The position numbers were made by a program, and so were the translations under genes. From Bacteroides sp. (GTDB taxonomy: Bacteria; Bacteroidota; Bacteroidia; Bacteroidales; Bacteroidaceae), in assembly GCA_030151635.1 (NCBI GenBank), contig JASLDF010000096.1, positions 1 through 41,301 of the forward strand: a stretch of DNA of 41,301 nt. Direction: 5' to 3'. Below, in pieces: positions 1 through 9,700 of the stretch. The notes beneath the pieces were generated by a model. It was not told where the DNA came from, did not search any database, and saw nothing but the letters and a program-made list of their open reading frames with translations. Positions within the stretch are counted from its first letter, which is position 1, and the number at the start of each line of letters is the position of its first letter.

Positions 1-102
1 TCAAGTGAAATTGCTCAAAAGATTCAAGATGAGATGACTTATCCAGGGCAAGTTAAAATCACTGTGATTAGAGAAACTCGCTCTGTAAGTTTTGCAAAAT
101 AA
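1..102 (+). CDS. rny: RNase Y, C-terminal fragment
   Basis: This is an open frame running in from the left edge. It encodes 33 residues ending YPGQVKITVIRETRSVSFAK and then TAA. That tail matches the conserved C-terminus of RNase Y, the membrane-anchored endoribonuclease that initiates mRNA decay; family members end in a similar YPGQVKVTVIRE string followed by a hydrophobic or aromatic residue, Ala and Lys. The KH and HD domains lie outside the window. A hairpin terminator follows 21 bases after the stop. Identification rests on the tail alone. Confidence 0.8.
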   Translation, partial: SSEIAQKIQDEMTYPGQVKITVIRETRSVSFAK

Positions 103-123
103 AACATTTTTATAAAATATAGT

Positions 124-159
124 AAAGGGCAGTAGTGTACACATCTTCTGCCCTTTTTT
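124..159 (+). terminator. Rho-independent terminator of rny
   Basis: The arm AAAGGGCAG (124-132) pairs with CTGCCCTTT (148-156) around a 15-base loop, and the run of T continues past the stem. It separates rny from cutC. Confidence 0.8.
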
Positions 160-171
160 ATTAATAAGATT

Positions 172-915
172 ATGGAAAACTATTTGTTTGAAATTTGTAC
201 AAACTCTGTAGAGAGTTGTTTAGCCGCTCAAAATGGTGGTGCAAATCGAGTTGAATTATGTGCTGCCATTCCTGAAGGTGGAACAACTCCATCGTATGGA
301 GAGATTGTTATGGCAAGGGAACTTTTAAAGATAAAACTTCACGTAATCATCCGACCTAGAGGTGGAGATTTTTTCTACTCTCCTTTGGAAATAGAAACCA
401 TGATAAGAGATATTGAGGTTTGTAAAAAGCTAAATGTGGATGGTGTCGTTTTCGGTTGCTTAAATGCAGATGGAACCATAAACATGGAAGCTATGGAGAA
501 GTTAATGAATGCATCTAAAGGGATGTCTGTTACTTTTCACCGAGCTTTTGATGTGTGTGTAAATCCCAAACAAGCAATTGAAGATATTATCCATTTAGGA
601 TGCAACAGAATACTTACATCTGGTCAAGAGAAAAATGCAGAACTTGGTATTCCTTTACTTGCGGAACTGCAAAAAATAGCTAAAGGTCGAATAATATTAC
701 TTGCTGGATGTGGAGTTAATGAAAACAACATTGCGAAAATTGCTACAGAGACATGTATCAATGAATTTCATTTTTCAGCTAGAGAAATCATTCCAAGTGG
801 TATGGAGTTCAAAAGAGAGCGAGTACCTATGGGAGGAACTATCTCTATTGATGAATTCAGTAAATCTGTTACCACAGAAAAAAGAGTTCAAGATACCATC
901 TCGAAACTACGATAA
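172..915 (+). CDS. cutC: CutC family protein
   Basis: The 247-residue protein is a single-domain CutC-type TIM barrel at full family length. Visible family motifs are RVELCAA near residue 27, IIRPRGGDF near 60, FHRAFDV near 122, ILTSGQ near 147 and LLAGCGV near 175. CutC was first linked to copper homeostasis, but its biochemical role in bacteria is unsettled, so only the family is assigned. The start ATG at 172 follows the rny terminator closely. No TAnnTTTG box is visible just upstream, so the promoter is not clear. The downstream gene begins 49 bases after the stop and may be co-transcribed. Confidence 0.85.
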   Translation: MENYLFEICTNSVESCLAAQNGGANRVELCAAIPEGGTTPSYGEIVMARELLKIKLHVIIRPRGGDFFYSPLEIETMIRDIEVCKKLNVDGVVFGCLNADGTINMEAMEKLMNASKGMSVTFHRAFDVCVNPKQAIEDIIHLGCNRILTSGQEKNAELGIPLLAELQKIAKGRIILLAGCGVNENNIAKIATETCINEFHFSAREIIPSGMEFKRERVPMGGTISIDEFSKSVTTEKRVQDTISKLR

Positions 916-964
916 ACTAAATTATTGAGGAGCGAAAGTTTTTTATCTATAACCCCGTTTTATT

Positions 965-3880
965 ATGTATAAAAAAATTATATCTGCCTTCTTACTAACG
1001 CTGCTATATACAGGGCTGCAAGCGCAGGAATTAGACAAAAACATTAAAGATCGACTTGTTGATTTCTTTAAGAATTATTCAAACTCAACAGTTAATATCG
1101 GAAAGTGTAAACTTGACAGCTTCACCGTTAATCACTCTACCCGAGAATTAAATATTTATGTAGATAAACGCTTTGCTTTTCAGCCGTTCAGAGAAGAAAA
1201 TGTCCAAGGCATCTATCGCTCCATAAAACAAATTTTACCTGGACCTGCCAATTATTATGCTACGACAATTTACACAAATGGTAGAACCATAGATGAGTTA
1301 ATTCCAAATTTTTACCGATCTAAGAAGTTAGACCCTCATCGTACAACCGAGGCGGTTGATGACAAATCAAATCCCTGGGTAACAAATGTATCTACTCCTT
1401 ACGATGCTAGTCGAGGCTTACAAAACAAACATATTTCATTGTGGCAAAGTCATGGTAGATATTACTCAAATAAATTGGATAAATGGTTATGGCAACGTCC
1501 CAACCTCTTCTGTACCACAGAAGATCTATTCACTCAATCTTTTGTCACCCCCTTTCTCATTCCCATGCTAGAAAATGCAGGGGCTATTGTTTATACTCCT
1601 AGAGAAAGAGACACTCAGCGCAATGAAGTAATCGTAGATAATGATAATCCTAAAAATTCCATTTTCTTTAAAGACGATAAACGCAAACAAAGATGGAGAG
1701 ATAATGCGGCGGTTGGGTTTGCAAATCCAAAAGCGACATATGAATCAGGAGAGAATCCTTTTACAATGGGAAGTAGTAGTATTGCACCTACCAAAGAAAA
1801 AATCAAAAAAGCCAAGTCTTTTGCTCAATGGATTCCTACAATCCCAAAAGCTGGTAAGTATGCAGTATATGTAACCTATCAAACTTTTGATAATAGCGTT
1901 AGTGATGCACAATATATGGTCTTTCACAAAGGCATAATAACTGAATTCAAAGTAAACCAAAAAATTGGATCGGGTACCTGGGTTTATTTGGGCACCTTTG
2001 AGTTTGATGAGGGAAACAGCCCAGAGAATATGGTCGTATTAACAAACTATAGTAAAGAGAATGGTGTTATTAGTGCCGATGCCGTACGCTTTGGTGGTGG
2101 AATGGGGAATATTACCCGAGGCGGTAAAACTAGTTCTTTTGCACGCTACCTAGAAGGTGCGAGATACTCTACACAGTGGTATGGTATGCCTGAGAATATT
2201 TACTCAGATAGAGGCAGAGAAAACGATTATGCAGATGATATGAATGCGCGTAGTAATTCTTTAAATTATTTAGCTGGAAGTTCACGTGTCATTCCTCACT
2301 TTGAAGGTTTAAAAGTTCCTCTACAACTAAACGTAGCTCTACACACTGATGCTGGTTATAAAATTAATGACAAAATAGTAGGGACATTGGGCATCTACAC
2401 TAACGAAGCAAACACTAACTATCTGGGGTCAGGAAGAGATCGTATCAGTTCTAGAGATTTAGCAGATATTATTCAAAGTGATTTAAAAAGGGACATTCAG
2501 GCAAACTTCGATATTGATTGGACTCGTCGCTCCATGTGGGATAGCAACTATAGTGAAACCCGATTACCTAATGTACCATCTGTCATTATAGAATTACTAT
2601 CGCATCAAAACTTTGCAGATATGAGATTGGGACATGACCCTTATTTTAAATTCACAGTTTCAAGGTCAATCTATAAGTCGGTGCTTAAGTATTTAAGTAA
2701 TCAAGCTAAAAAAGATTATGTTGTGCAACCACTACCTGTTAAAAATTTCTCCGCAGAGATAAAAGGAAAAAAGGCACATTTAAGCTGGTCTGAAACTACT
2801 GATATACTTGAACCTACTGCTCAGGCTAGAGAATATGTTTTATATATTAAAAAAGACAATGGTGGATTTGATAATGGTACTATCGTGTATAGCAATAGTG
2901 TATCAATAGACATTCTCCCCGGAGTAATGTATTCATTTCAAGTATCGGCAGTAAATAGAGGTGGAAAGAGTTTCCCCTCTGAAACATTATCAGTCTATAA
3001 AGCTCCTAAAGAGAAGAAACACGTTCTCATTGTAAACGGTTTTACAAGACTTAGTAGTCCTTTTGTTATCGATAATGAATTTGACGCTGGATTTGATATT
3101 GATGAAGATCCTGGTGTATCTTATATGAGCGACATATCAATGGTCGGAAAGCAATTAAACTTTAGAAGAGCGGATGCTAAAAAAACCAATGGAACAGGTT
3201 TAGGATATAGTTTATCAGAGCTAGAAGGTTCAATTATTGCAGGTAATACCTTTAATTATCCGGAAATTCATGGTGAAGCTATTAAGGCATTTCCTCAAGT
3301 GAGTTTCTCATCATCAAGCATGATGAGTGTTGAATCAGAAAAAGTAAGTTTAGCTAATTATGATGTAGTTGACTTCATTCTAGGTTTGCAAAAACGAGAT
3401 AATTATAACCCAGCAAACAACAAAAACTTTCAATTGATTTCTCCACAAATGCAAGGTTTAATCCGAAATTACACCAGCCAAGGAGGAAATATTTTTATAA
3501 GCGGTTCATATTTAGGTTCTGACCTAAATATAAACCAACAAGATAAGTCATTCATGAATAATATTCTTAAATTTGAGTATGGTAGTTCTATTTTAAATCG
3601 GAGTATATCTAAGGTAAATGGTCTTAAAAAAGAACTAAGCATTCCTAGACATCTTAATGAAGAGAGTTATGTAATAAATAAACCTGAAGAGTTACTCCCA
3701 TTAGGAGGTGCTTTCGCAGTTATGACATACGACCTTACTAATCAGTCTGCAGGAATTGCATACAAGGGCAACTATAATCTCTTTGCTTTGGGATTTCCTT
3801 TTGAGAGTATTTTAAATAAAAATGACCGTGCATCAATTATGTCATCAATATTATACTTTTTATTGTATGACAATAAATAA
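965..3880 (+). CDS. Secreted amidase_3-like protein with golvesin-like insert
   Basis: The 971-residue protein starts with a signal peptide (MYKKIISAFLLTLLYTGLQAQ). The catalytic frame resembles zinc N-acetylmuramoyl-L-alanine amidases (Amidase_3): H163 in the QSHGRYY segment, RERD at 213-216, HTDAG at 460-464 and a Glu at 543 in VIIELLSHQN. Between the second and third motifs, about residues 270-380, lies a beta-rich domain (GKYAVYVTYQ to ISADAVRFGGG) of the golvesin/xanthan-lyase-associated type. A fibronectin-III-like stretch follows at about 595-680, and then a roughly 270-residue C-terminal region. Relatives in Bacteroides are often labelled xanthan lyase, but the visible motifs favour an amidase acting on peptidoglycan or a related substrate in the periplasm or at the cell surface. 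The substrate is not known. Confidence 0.75.
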   Translation: MYKKIISAFLLTLLYTGLQAQELDKNIKDRLVDFFKNYSNSTVNIGKCKLDSFTVNHSTRELNIYVDKRFAFQPFREENVQGIYRSIKQILPGPANYYATTIYTNGRTIDELIPNFYRSKKLDPHRTTEAVDDKSNPWVTNVSTPYDASRGLQNKHISLWQSHGRYYSNKLDKWLWQRPNLFCTTEDLFTQSFVTPFLIPMLENAGAIVYTPRERDTQRNEVIVDNDNPKNSIFFKDDKRKQRWRDNAAVGFANPKATYESGENPFTMGSSSIAPTKEKIKKAKSFAQWIPTIPKAGKYAVYVTYQTFDNSVSDAQYMVFHKGIITEFKVNQKIGSGTWVYLGTFEFDEGNSPENMVVLTNYSKENGVISADAVRFGGGMGNITRGGKTSSFARYLEGARYSTQWYGMPENIYSDRGRENDYADDMNARSNSLNYLAGSSRVIPHFEGLKVPLQLNVALHTDAGYKINDKIVGTLGIYTNEANTNYLGSGRDRISSRDLADIIQSDLKRDIQANFDIDWTRRSMWDSNYSETRLPNVPSVIIELLSHQNFADMRLGHDPYFKFTVSRSIYKSVLKYLSNQAKKDYVVQPLPVKNFSAEIKGKKAHLSWSETTDILEPTAQAREYVLYIKKDNGGFDNGTIVYSNSVSIDILPGVMYSFQVSAVNRGGKSFPSETLSVYKAPKEKKHVLIVNGFTRLSSPFVIDNEFDAGFDIDEDPGVSYMSDISMVGKQLNFRRADAKKTNGTGLGYSLSELEGSIIAGNTFNYPEIHGEAIKAFPQVSFSSSSMMSVESEKVSLANYDVVDFILGLQKRDNYNPANNKNFQLISPQMQGLIRNYTSQGGNIFISGSYLGSDLNINQQDKSFMNNILKFEYGSSILNRSISKVNGLKKELSIPRHLNEESYVINKPEELLPLGGAFAVMTYDLTNQSAGIAYKGNYNLFALGFPFESILNKNDRASIMSSILYFLLYDNK

Positions 3881-3916
3881 ATTACTAGTATATTAAGAAC
3901 TTAAACATTATTACAT

Positions 3917-4249
3917 ATGGATACAATTCAAGCCAATAGCCGCGGAACAAGATTTATAGAAGTTTCTGATGAAAATTTGAATACAATACAGAAGTATAAG
4001 TTATTCAATCAACTTCTTTCTAGTCATGGTATAATTACAGAGGATGTTTTAGAGAAACTAAAATATACCATCCGATCACTTATAGCTTCTCAAGAAGAAG
4101 ATAGCAAGGATTTGATTGACCTTTGTATTGATGTTATTTATCATAAAGACATGAAAGCTTTTGGATTAAATGAGCTTTTTTCACTTTATCAAGAGTGGAT
4201 TGAAGAAGTTAAAAGTCAAAATAATTCGGCTAAATCAATCGATGCGTAA
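3917..4249 (+). CDS. Unrecognised small protein, first gene of a coupled trio
   Basis: The 110-residue protein is acidic and mostly helical by composition, with no signal peptide or membrane segment and no motif I recognise. The C-terminal half (KDLIDLCIDVIYHKDMKAFG, then LNELFSLYQEWIEE) looks like amphipathic helices. It lies 36 bases after the amidase-like gene with no clear promoter between them, so it may be co-transcribed. Its TAA overlaps the ATG of the next gene by one base (TAATG), which is the geometry of translational coupling. Function unknown. Confidence 0.7.
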   Translation: MDTIQANSRGTRFIEVSDENLNTIQKYKLFNQLLSSHGIITEDVLEKLKYTIRSLIASQEEDSKDLIDLCIDVIYHKDMKAFGLNELFSLYQEWIEEVKSQNNSAKSIDA

Positions 4250-4464
4250 TGAAAACAATTGACATCAGCGGTAGCAATCTACCCTATCATCCACTTATAG
4301 TGGCTATGGAGGAAATTTTGACACTACCTAAGGGTGAATCCATTGAAATCATTTCGGATGATAGAGCTGTGTGCAAACACTTGAAAGATTACCTTATATC
4401 CAAGAATATAGGTTTTCGTGAAATATATAAAGATTCAGCAATTACACTACAATTTAAAATTTGA
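4249..4464 (+). CDS. TusA/SirA-like small protein lacking the catalytic Cys
   Basis: The 71-residue protein aligns along its whole length with TusA-type sulfur carriers. TIDISG matches the TLDxxG start, the PKGESIEIISDD segment matches the PGExLxIxxDD signature, and the tail is a beta strand. The family active-site motif G-L-x-C-P-x-P reads G-S-N-L-P-Y-H-P here, so Leu11 stands where the sulfur-carrying Cys should be. The only Cys is residue 42, at a different position. It therefore cannot carry persulfide in the usual way and may act as a binding or scaffold protein. It starts on the stop of the preceding gene and its TGA overlaps the next ATG. Confidence 0.65.
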   Translation: MKTIDISGSNLPYHPLIVAMEEILTLPKGESIEIISDDRAVCKHLKDYLISKNIGFREIYKDSAITLQFKI

Positions 4465-4805
4465 TGACTAAAACAAGAGAAAATTTATCAGCACTTCCAA
4501 TAGATTTAAAACGAACCATTATTGAAAAATATGGTAGTCTAGATAAATTTTATGCAACTGTTTATTTGATAGCTCGCAATGCTCACCAAGCAGAAATGAG
4601 TAATATCCCTGGTGCCCAACAACGATTAAATACAATTAAGGCATACCAAGGTATGATTCAATTTATGCTAGATGAAGGTGGAATTAATGGTAAAGATTTA
4701 ATTGAACAAATAGGTAGTGATTACCTAGAAGACTTTATCCGCTATAGAGAGCAAGATTTTGGTCTGACAAATGATGAGTTTATTAAAATTATTAAACGAA
4801 TTTAA
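4464..4805 (+). CDS. Unrecognised small protein, third gene of a coupled trio
   Basis: The 113-residue protein begins at the ATG in TGATG, overlapping the stop of the TusA-like gene. A TTG three bases earlier is an unlikely start. The sequence is helical and soluble, with segments IDLKRTIIEKYGSLDKFYA, HQAEMSNIPGAQQRLNTIK and DYLEDFIRYREQDFGLTNDE. No family is recognised. It ends just before a strong terminator, so the trio forms the distal part of a transcription unit. Confidence 0.7.
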   Translation: MTKTRENLSALPIDLKRTIIEKYGSLDKFYATVYLIARNAHQAEMSNIPGAQQRLNTIKAYQGMIQFMLDEGGINGKDLIEQIGSDYLEDFIRYREQDFGLTNDEFIKIIKRI

Positions 4806-4823
4806 ATAATTTGGTGAAATGTT

Positions 4824-4867
4824 ATAATGACAGGCTTCTATAAAAAAATATAGAGGCCTGTCATTTT
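4824..4867 (+). terminator. Terminator after the small-protein trio
   Basis: A long inverted repeat pairs the ATGACAGGC-containing arm with the GGCCTGTCAT arm, extended by TCTATA/TATAGA around an A-rich loop, and is followed by a T-rich stretch (TTTTATT). It separates the trio from the radical SAM gene. Confidence 0.85.
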
Positions 4868-4873
4868 ATTATA

Positions 4874-4881
4874 TATCTTTG
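4874..4881 (+). promoter_or_regulatory. -7 element of the ygiQ promoter
   Basis: TATCTTTG is a full match to the Bacteroidetes -7 consensus TAnnTTTG. It ends only 4 bases before the ATG at 4886, so transcription would be expected to start at or next to the start codon. No good -33 TTG is visible about 20 bases upstream. Confidence 0.6.
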
Positions 4882-4885
4882 TACT

Positions 4886-6730
4886 ATGAATAAATATCAA
4901 CTAACAGATTGGTTACCAACTACGCTTAAAGAGATGAAGTTAAGGGGTTGGGAAGAGCTAGATGTCATTCTTTTTAGTGGAGATGCCTATGTGGATCACC
5001 CTTCATTTGGAGCTGCTGTAATTGGTCGTATCCTAGAAGCTGAAGGTTTAAAAGTTGCCATTGTGCCTCAACCAAACTGGAGAGATGATTTACGTGATTT
5101 CAAAAAACTAGGGAGACCTCGTTTATTTTTTGGTATAAGTGCTGGCTGTATGGACTCTATGGTCAATAAATATACTGCGAACAAGCGTCTTAGAAGTGAA
5201 GATGCTTATACTCCTGATGGTCGTATTGATATGCGTCCTGACAACCCTATCGTTGTTTACAGCCAAATTCTGCGTGAAATTTACCCTGACACTCCCATCG
5301 TGATTGGAAGTATAGAAGCAAGTATGCGAAGATTATCCCATTATGATTATTGGGAGGATCGAGTACGCAAAAGTATTTTATGCGATAGCAAATCTGATTT
5401 ATTAATTTACGGAATGGGTGAGCTACCTATTACCGAACTAGTTAAGCAACTTCAAGATAAACGCAAAACCGAAGGCTTAGAGTACATTACTCGTAAAGAC
5501 ATTGATGCCTCAACATTATTGCAAGTAGGTTATATTGAAGATCAGCATAGCGACTTGCCTGATGATATTATTCTACACAGTCATGAAGAGTGTTTAATTG
5601 ATAAAAAGAAACAAGCGTCTAATTTCAAACATATTGAAATCCAGAGTAATAGTTATAAAGCATCACGCATTACTCAAAAAGTAGATGGACGAACAGTAGT
5701 CATTACTCCACCCTATCCACCAATGACTGAAAAGCAAATTGACCATTCATTCGATTTGCCTTATACACGACTACCTCATCCTAAATATAAAAATAAGCGC
5801 ATTCCAGCCTTTGATATGATTAAGTTCTCTGTGAATATCCATAGAGGTTGTTTTGGTGGTTGCGCATTTTGTACAATATCTGCACATCAAGGAAAGTTCA
5901 TCGCTAACCGTTCCAAAGAGAGCATTCTTAAAGAGGTTAAACAAATTACTGCTATGCCCGACTTCAAAGGGTATTTAAGTGATCTTGGTGGACCATCAGC
6001 CAATATGTATCAGATGGGAGGAAAGAATATTGAAGTATGTAAAAAGTGTAAACGACCATCATGTATCCATCCTAATGTTTGTAAGAATTTAAATACAAGT
6101 CACCAAGCACTTTTGGATATTTACAAATCGGTGGACGAACTTCCAGGTATTAAAAAAAGCTTTGTTAGTAGTGGTGTCCGTTATGACCTATTACTTCATG
6201 AATCAGAAGATAAAGAGACGAATAAATCAACTCGTCAATACACCAAAGAACTAATTGAAAAACATGTAAGTGGCCGTTTAAAGATAGCACCCGAACACAC
6301 GAGTTCTGATGTCTTGAATATTATGCGAAAACCATCATTTGGATTATTTTATAAGTTCAAAAAGATTTTTGATGAGGTGAACGAAAAAGCTAACTTAAGA
6401 CAGCAACTCATTCCTTACTTCATTAGTAGCCATCCTGGCTGTAAGGAAGAAAATATGGCAGAGCTTGCAGTCTTAACGAAAAACTTAGATTTTCACTTAG
6501 AGCAAGTACAGGATTTCACGCCTACCCCAATGACTGTTGCTACCGAAGCTTGGTATACAGGTTATCATCCATACACATTAGAACCTATTTATAGCGCTAA
6601 AACAAAAGAACAAAAGTTAGCTCAACGCCAATTCTTTTTCTGGTATCAGCCTAAAGAGCGAGCTAACATCATTCGAAATCTACGCAAAATGAAAAGAGAA
6701 GACCTTATTAACCAATTATACGGTCGATAA
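4886..6730 (+). CDS. YgiQ family radical SAM protein
   Basis: The 614-residue protein carries the radical SAM cluster motif C322-xxx-C326-xx-C329 in RGCFGGCAFC. It also has the YgiQ family N-terminus (LPTTLKEMKLRGWEELDVILFSGDAYVDHPSFG region), and a further Cys-rich segment near 390 (VCKKCKRPSCIHPNVC) that could hold another metal site. The C-terminal part has the PAEHTS-like KIAPEHTSSDVL and QVQDFTPTP motifs of the family. The reaction is not established for this family. The family N-terminus supports the start at 4886. It converges with mfd, leaving 34 bases between the stops. Confidence 0.9.
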   Translation: MNKYQLTDWLPTTLKEMKLRGWEELDVILFSGDAYVDHPSFGAAVIGRILEAEGLKVAIVPQPNWRDDLRDFKKLGRPRLFFGISAGCMDSMVNKYTANKRLRSEDAYTPDGRIDMRPDNPIVVYSQILREIYPDTPIVIGSIEASMRRLSHYDYWEDRVRKSILCDSKSDLLIYGMGELPITELVKQLQDKRKTEGLEYITRKDIDASTLLQVGYIEDQHSDLPDDIILHSHEECLIDKKKQASNFKHIEIQSNSYKASRITQKVDGRTVVITPPYPPMTEKQIDHSFDLPYTRLPHPKYKNKRIPAFDMIKFSVNIHRGCFGGCAFCTISAHQGKFIANRSKESILKEVKQITAMPDFKGYLSDLGGPSANMYQMGGKNIEVCKKCKRPSCIHPNVCKNLNTSHQALLDIYKSVDELPGIKKSFVSSGVRYDLLLHESEDKETNKSTRQYTKELIEKHVSGRLKIAPEHTSSDVLNIMRKPSFGLFYKFKKIFDEVNEKANLRQQLIPYFISSHPGCKEENMAELAVLTKNLDFHLEQVQDFTPTPMTVATEAWYTGYHPYTLEPIYSAKTKEQKLAQRQFFFWYQPKERANIIRNLRKMKREDLINQLYGR

Positions 6731-6764
6731 AATCTCCTCTTCTACTTATGATATTAAAGTTTCT

Positions 6765-9700
6765 TTAGTCTGCAGGTGTTGCAACAATCTCTTGAAGAAT
6801 TGTGATCGCCTCGTGTACTGAAGGAACTTTTTTTATGATCATTGAACGTTTAGCATTTTTCTCACGTAAGTCGCATCGTTTGGTATACCTCATCATATAA
6901 TTAATAATCTTACCAAACATCTCGCTTTGGAAATAAGGACTTTCATTATCTGATATAAAGAATAGTGTCATTCCACCCGCTTTTAAGAAAATTCGTTCTA
7001 CTCCTAAACGAGCTCCTAATCGGCGTAAAGGAACCACATACAGTAACTCCTCTGTTACTTTCGGCAGAGGTCCAAATCTATCAATGAGTCGTTTTTTGAA
7101 CTCTTCAACTTCCTTATCAAGCTTTAAAGAATCTAGTTCTCTATAAAGTAACATTCGCTCACTGCTACCCTGAACGTATTGATCTGGTAGTAAAAGTTCC
7201 AAATCACTCTCTATTTGAGACTCTTGAACGAAAGTATCTCCTTTCATTTGTCCATCTTCCGAATCAACCTCTTGGTACAAATCTGAAAATTCATCATTCT
7301 TTAATTCTTGCATTGCTTCAGATAGAATTTTTTGATAAGTTTCATAACCTAAATCAGCTATAAATCCACTTTGTTCAGCTCCAAGCATATTTCCAGCTCC
7401 ACGAATATCTAAATCTTGCATTGCAATATGGATGCCACTACCCAAGTCACTAAAGTTTTCAATGGCTTGTAATCTACGTCTAGCCTCATCCGTAAGAACA
7501 GTTAAAGGTGGAGCTAAAAGATAACAAAATGCTTTTTTATTACTTCTTCCCACACGCCCCCGCATCTGATGTAAATCACTCAAACCAAAATTATGAGCTT
7601 GGTTAATTATTATTGTATTTGCATTTGGAATATCAATACCACTTTCAATAATTGTTGTCGCCAACAACACATCAAAATCATAATTAACAAATCCAAGAAT
7701 GATCTCCTCCAACTGTTTAGGTTCCATTTGTCCGTGCCCTATGCAAACACGGCAATCGGGGATATTCTTTTGAATCATTGCCTTTAGTTCAACTAGATTA
7801 GCAATTCTATTATTCACAAAGAATACTTGACCATTTCTACTCATTTCAAAGTTAATGGCATCGGTAATGACTTCCTCATTGAATGTATGTACCTCTGTTT
7901 GGATCGGATATCTATTAGGTGGTGGTGTAGAGATAATACTTAAATCTCGAGCGCCCATCAAAGAAAACTGAAGCGTTCTGGGTATCGGTGTTGCTGTTAA
8001 TGTCAACGTATCTACATTAATCTTAATCTGACGCAATTTCTCTTTAACTGAAACTCCAAATTTTTGCTCTTCATCAATAATCAATAAGCCTAAATCCTTG
8101 AAGCGAACATCTTTTCCTAAAATCTTATGTGTACCGATAACAATATTTACACCACCTGTACTAAGCCCGTTTAAAACTTGCTTAGTGTGATTTGCTGTTC
8201 TAGCCCTACTTAGGTAATCAACAGTACAAGGTAAATTCTTAAGTCGTTCTTTGAAAGTTTGAAAATGCTGATAAGCTAGAACAGTAGTGGGAACTAACAC
8301 AGCCACTTGCTTATTATCTGCAACAGCCTTAAATGCTGCACGAATAGCCACTTCAGTTTTACCAAAACCTACATCCCCACAAACTAAACGATCCATAGGA
8401 CGATTACTCTCCATATCTTCTTTTACATCCTGAGTTGCCTTACTTTGATCTGGCGTATCTTCATAGATGAACGAAGCCTCTAGTTCACGTTGCATAAAAC
8501 TATCAGGACTAAATGAAAAACCTTTTTCTTCCCTACGTTTCGCATACAACTTGATCAAGTCACGAGCGATATCTTTAATTTTAGATTTAGTTTTATCCTT
8601 AATCTTCTGCCAAGCCCCAGTACCTAGTTTATTTAGTTTAGGAGGCTCACCTTCTTTTCCTTTGTACTTAGATACTTTATGCAGAGAATGAATAGATACA
8701 AATACTACATCATCATTCTTGTAAATCAGTTTAATAACTTCTTGTGTCGTATCCCCATTCGGAATACGCATAAGACCAGCAAATTTGCCAACACCATGAT
8801 CAATATGAACAATATAGTCACCTGGTTGAAACTGACCTAACTCTTTTAATGACAAAGACACTTTTCCAGAACGAGCTTTATCACTTTTTAAATTATACTT
8901 ATGATAACGATCAAATATTTGGTGATCTGTATAAAAACAGACCTTTTGACTATTATCAACAAAACCTTCATGAAGAGTTTTACAAATAGCTATAAAAGGA
9001 ATATTGTCCTCTCTATCTTCAAAAATTGCTTTTATACGAGCTGTTTGCTTTTCGCTATCACTACATATATATATTTGGTATCCATCGGAAATGTAGTTTC
9101 TAAGGTTCTGGGCAACTAAATCAAAGTTCTTTTGAAAACTAGCTTGAGGCGATGTATTGTAAGATATAGTTACATCCTCACTATTCCCTGAAAATGAAGA
9201 TCCAAATTCGATTAACTTAAATGGTTCTAGCTCTATATCCCATTCACCATCTTTTAAAAGAACTGCAGGAACAATTAAGTCTTTATCTTCTTCGGCTTTA
9301 GCTATTACAGCTTGACTTGCTAAAGTTTCATCGGCAAGATGGTCTATACGCTCTTTTATCCAAAAGAAATCTCGCGCACAAACAATGCTATCAGTAGATA
9401 AAAAGTGTAATAAGGATACATATCTACCACCTACAGAACCAAGGTTAGGTATAATAGATACTTTAGGTAAAATCTCTTTTGACAACTGAGATTCAACTTC
9501 AAACGTACGGATACTATCAATTTCATCACCAAAAAAATCTACACGATAAGGGTATTCTGATGAGAATGAGAAGACATCAATCAAACTTCCACGAATGGCG
9601 TATTGACCTGGCTCATATACATAGTCAGTGTACTGAAAACCTAATTCATGAAGTCGTTTTGTAATTGTAGTCAAAGACACATGATCACCTTTAGCAACCT

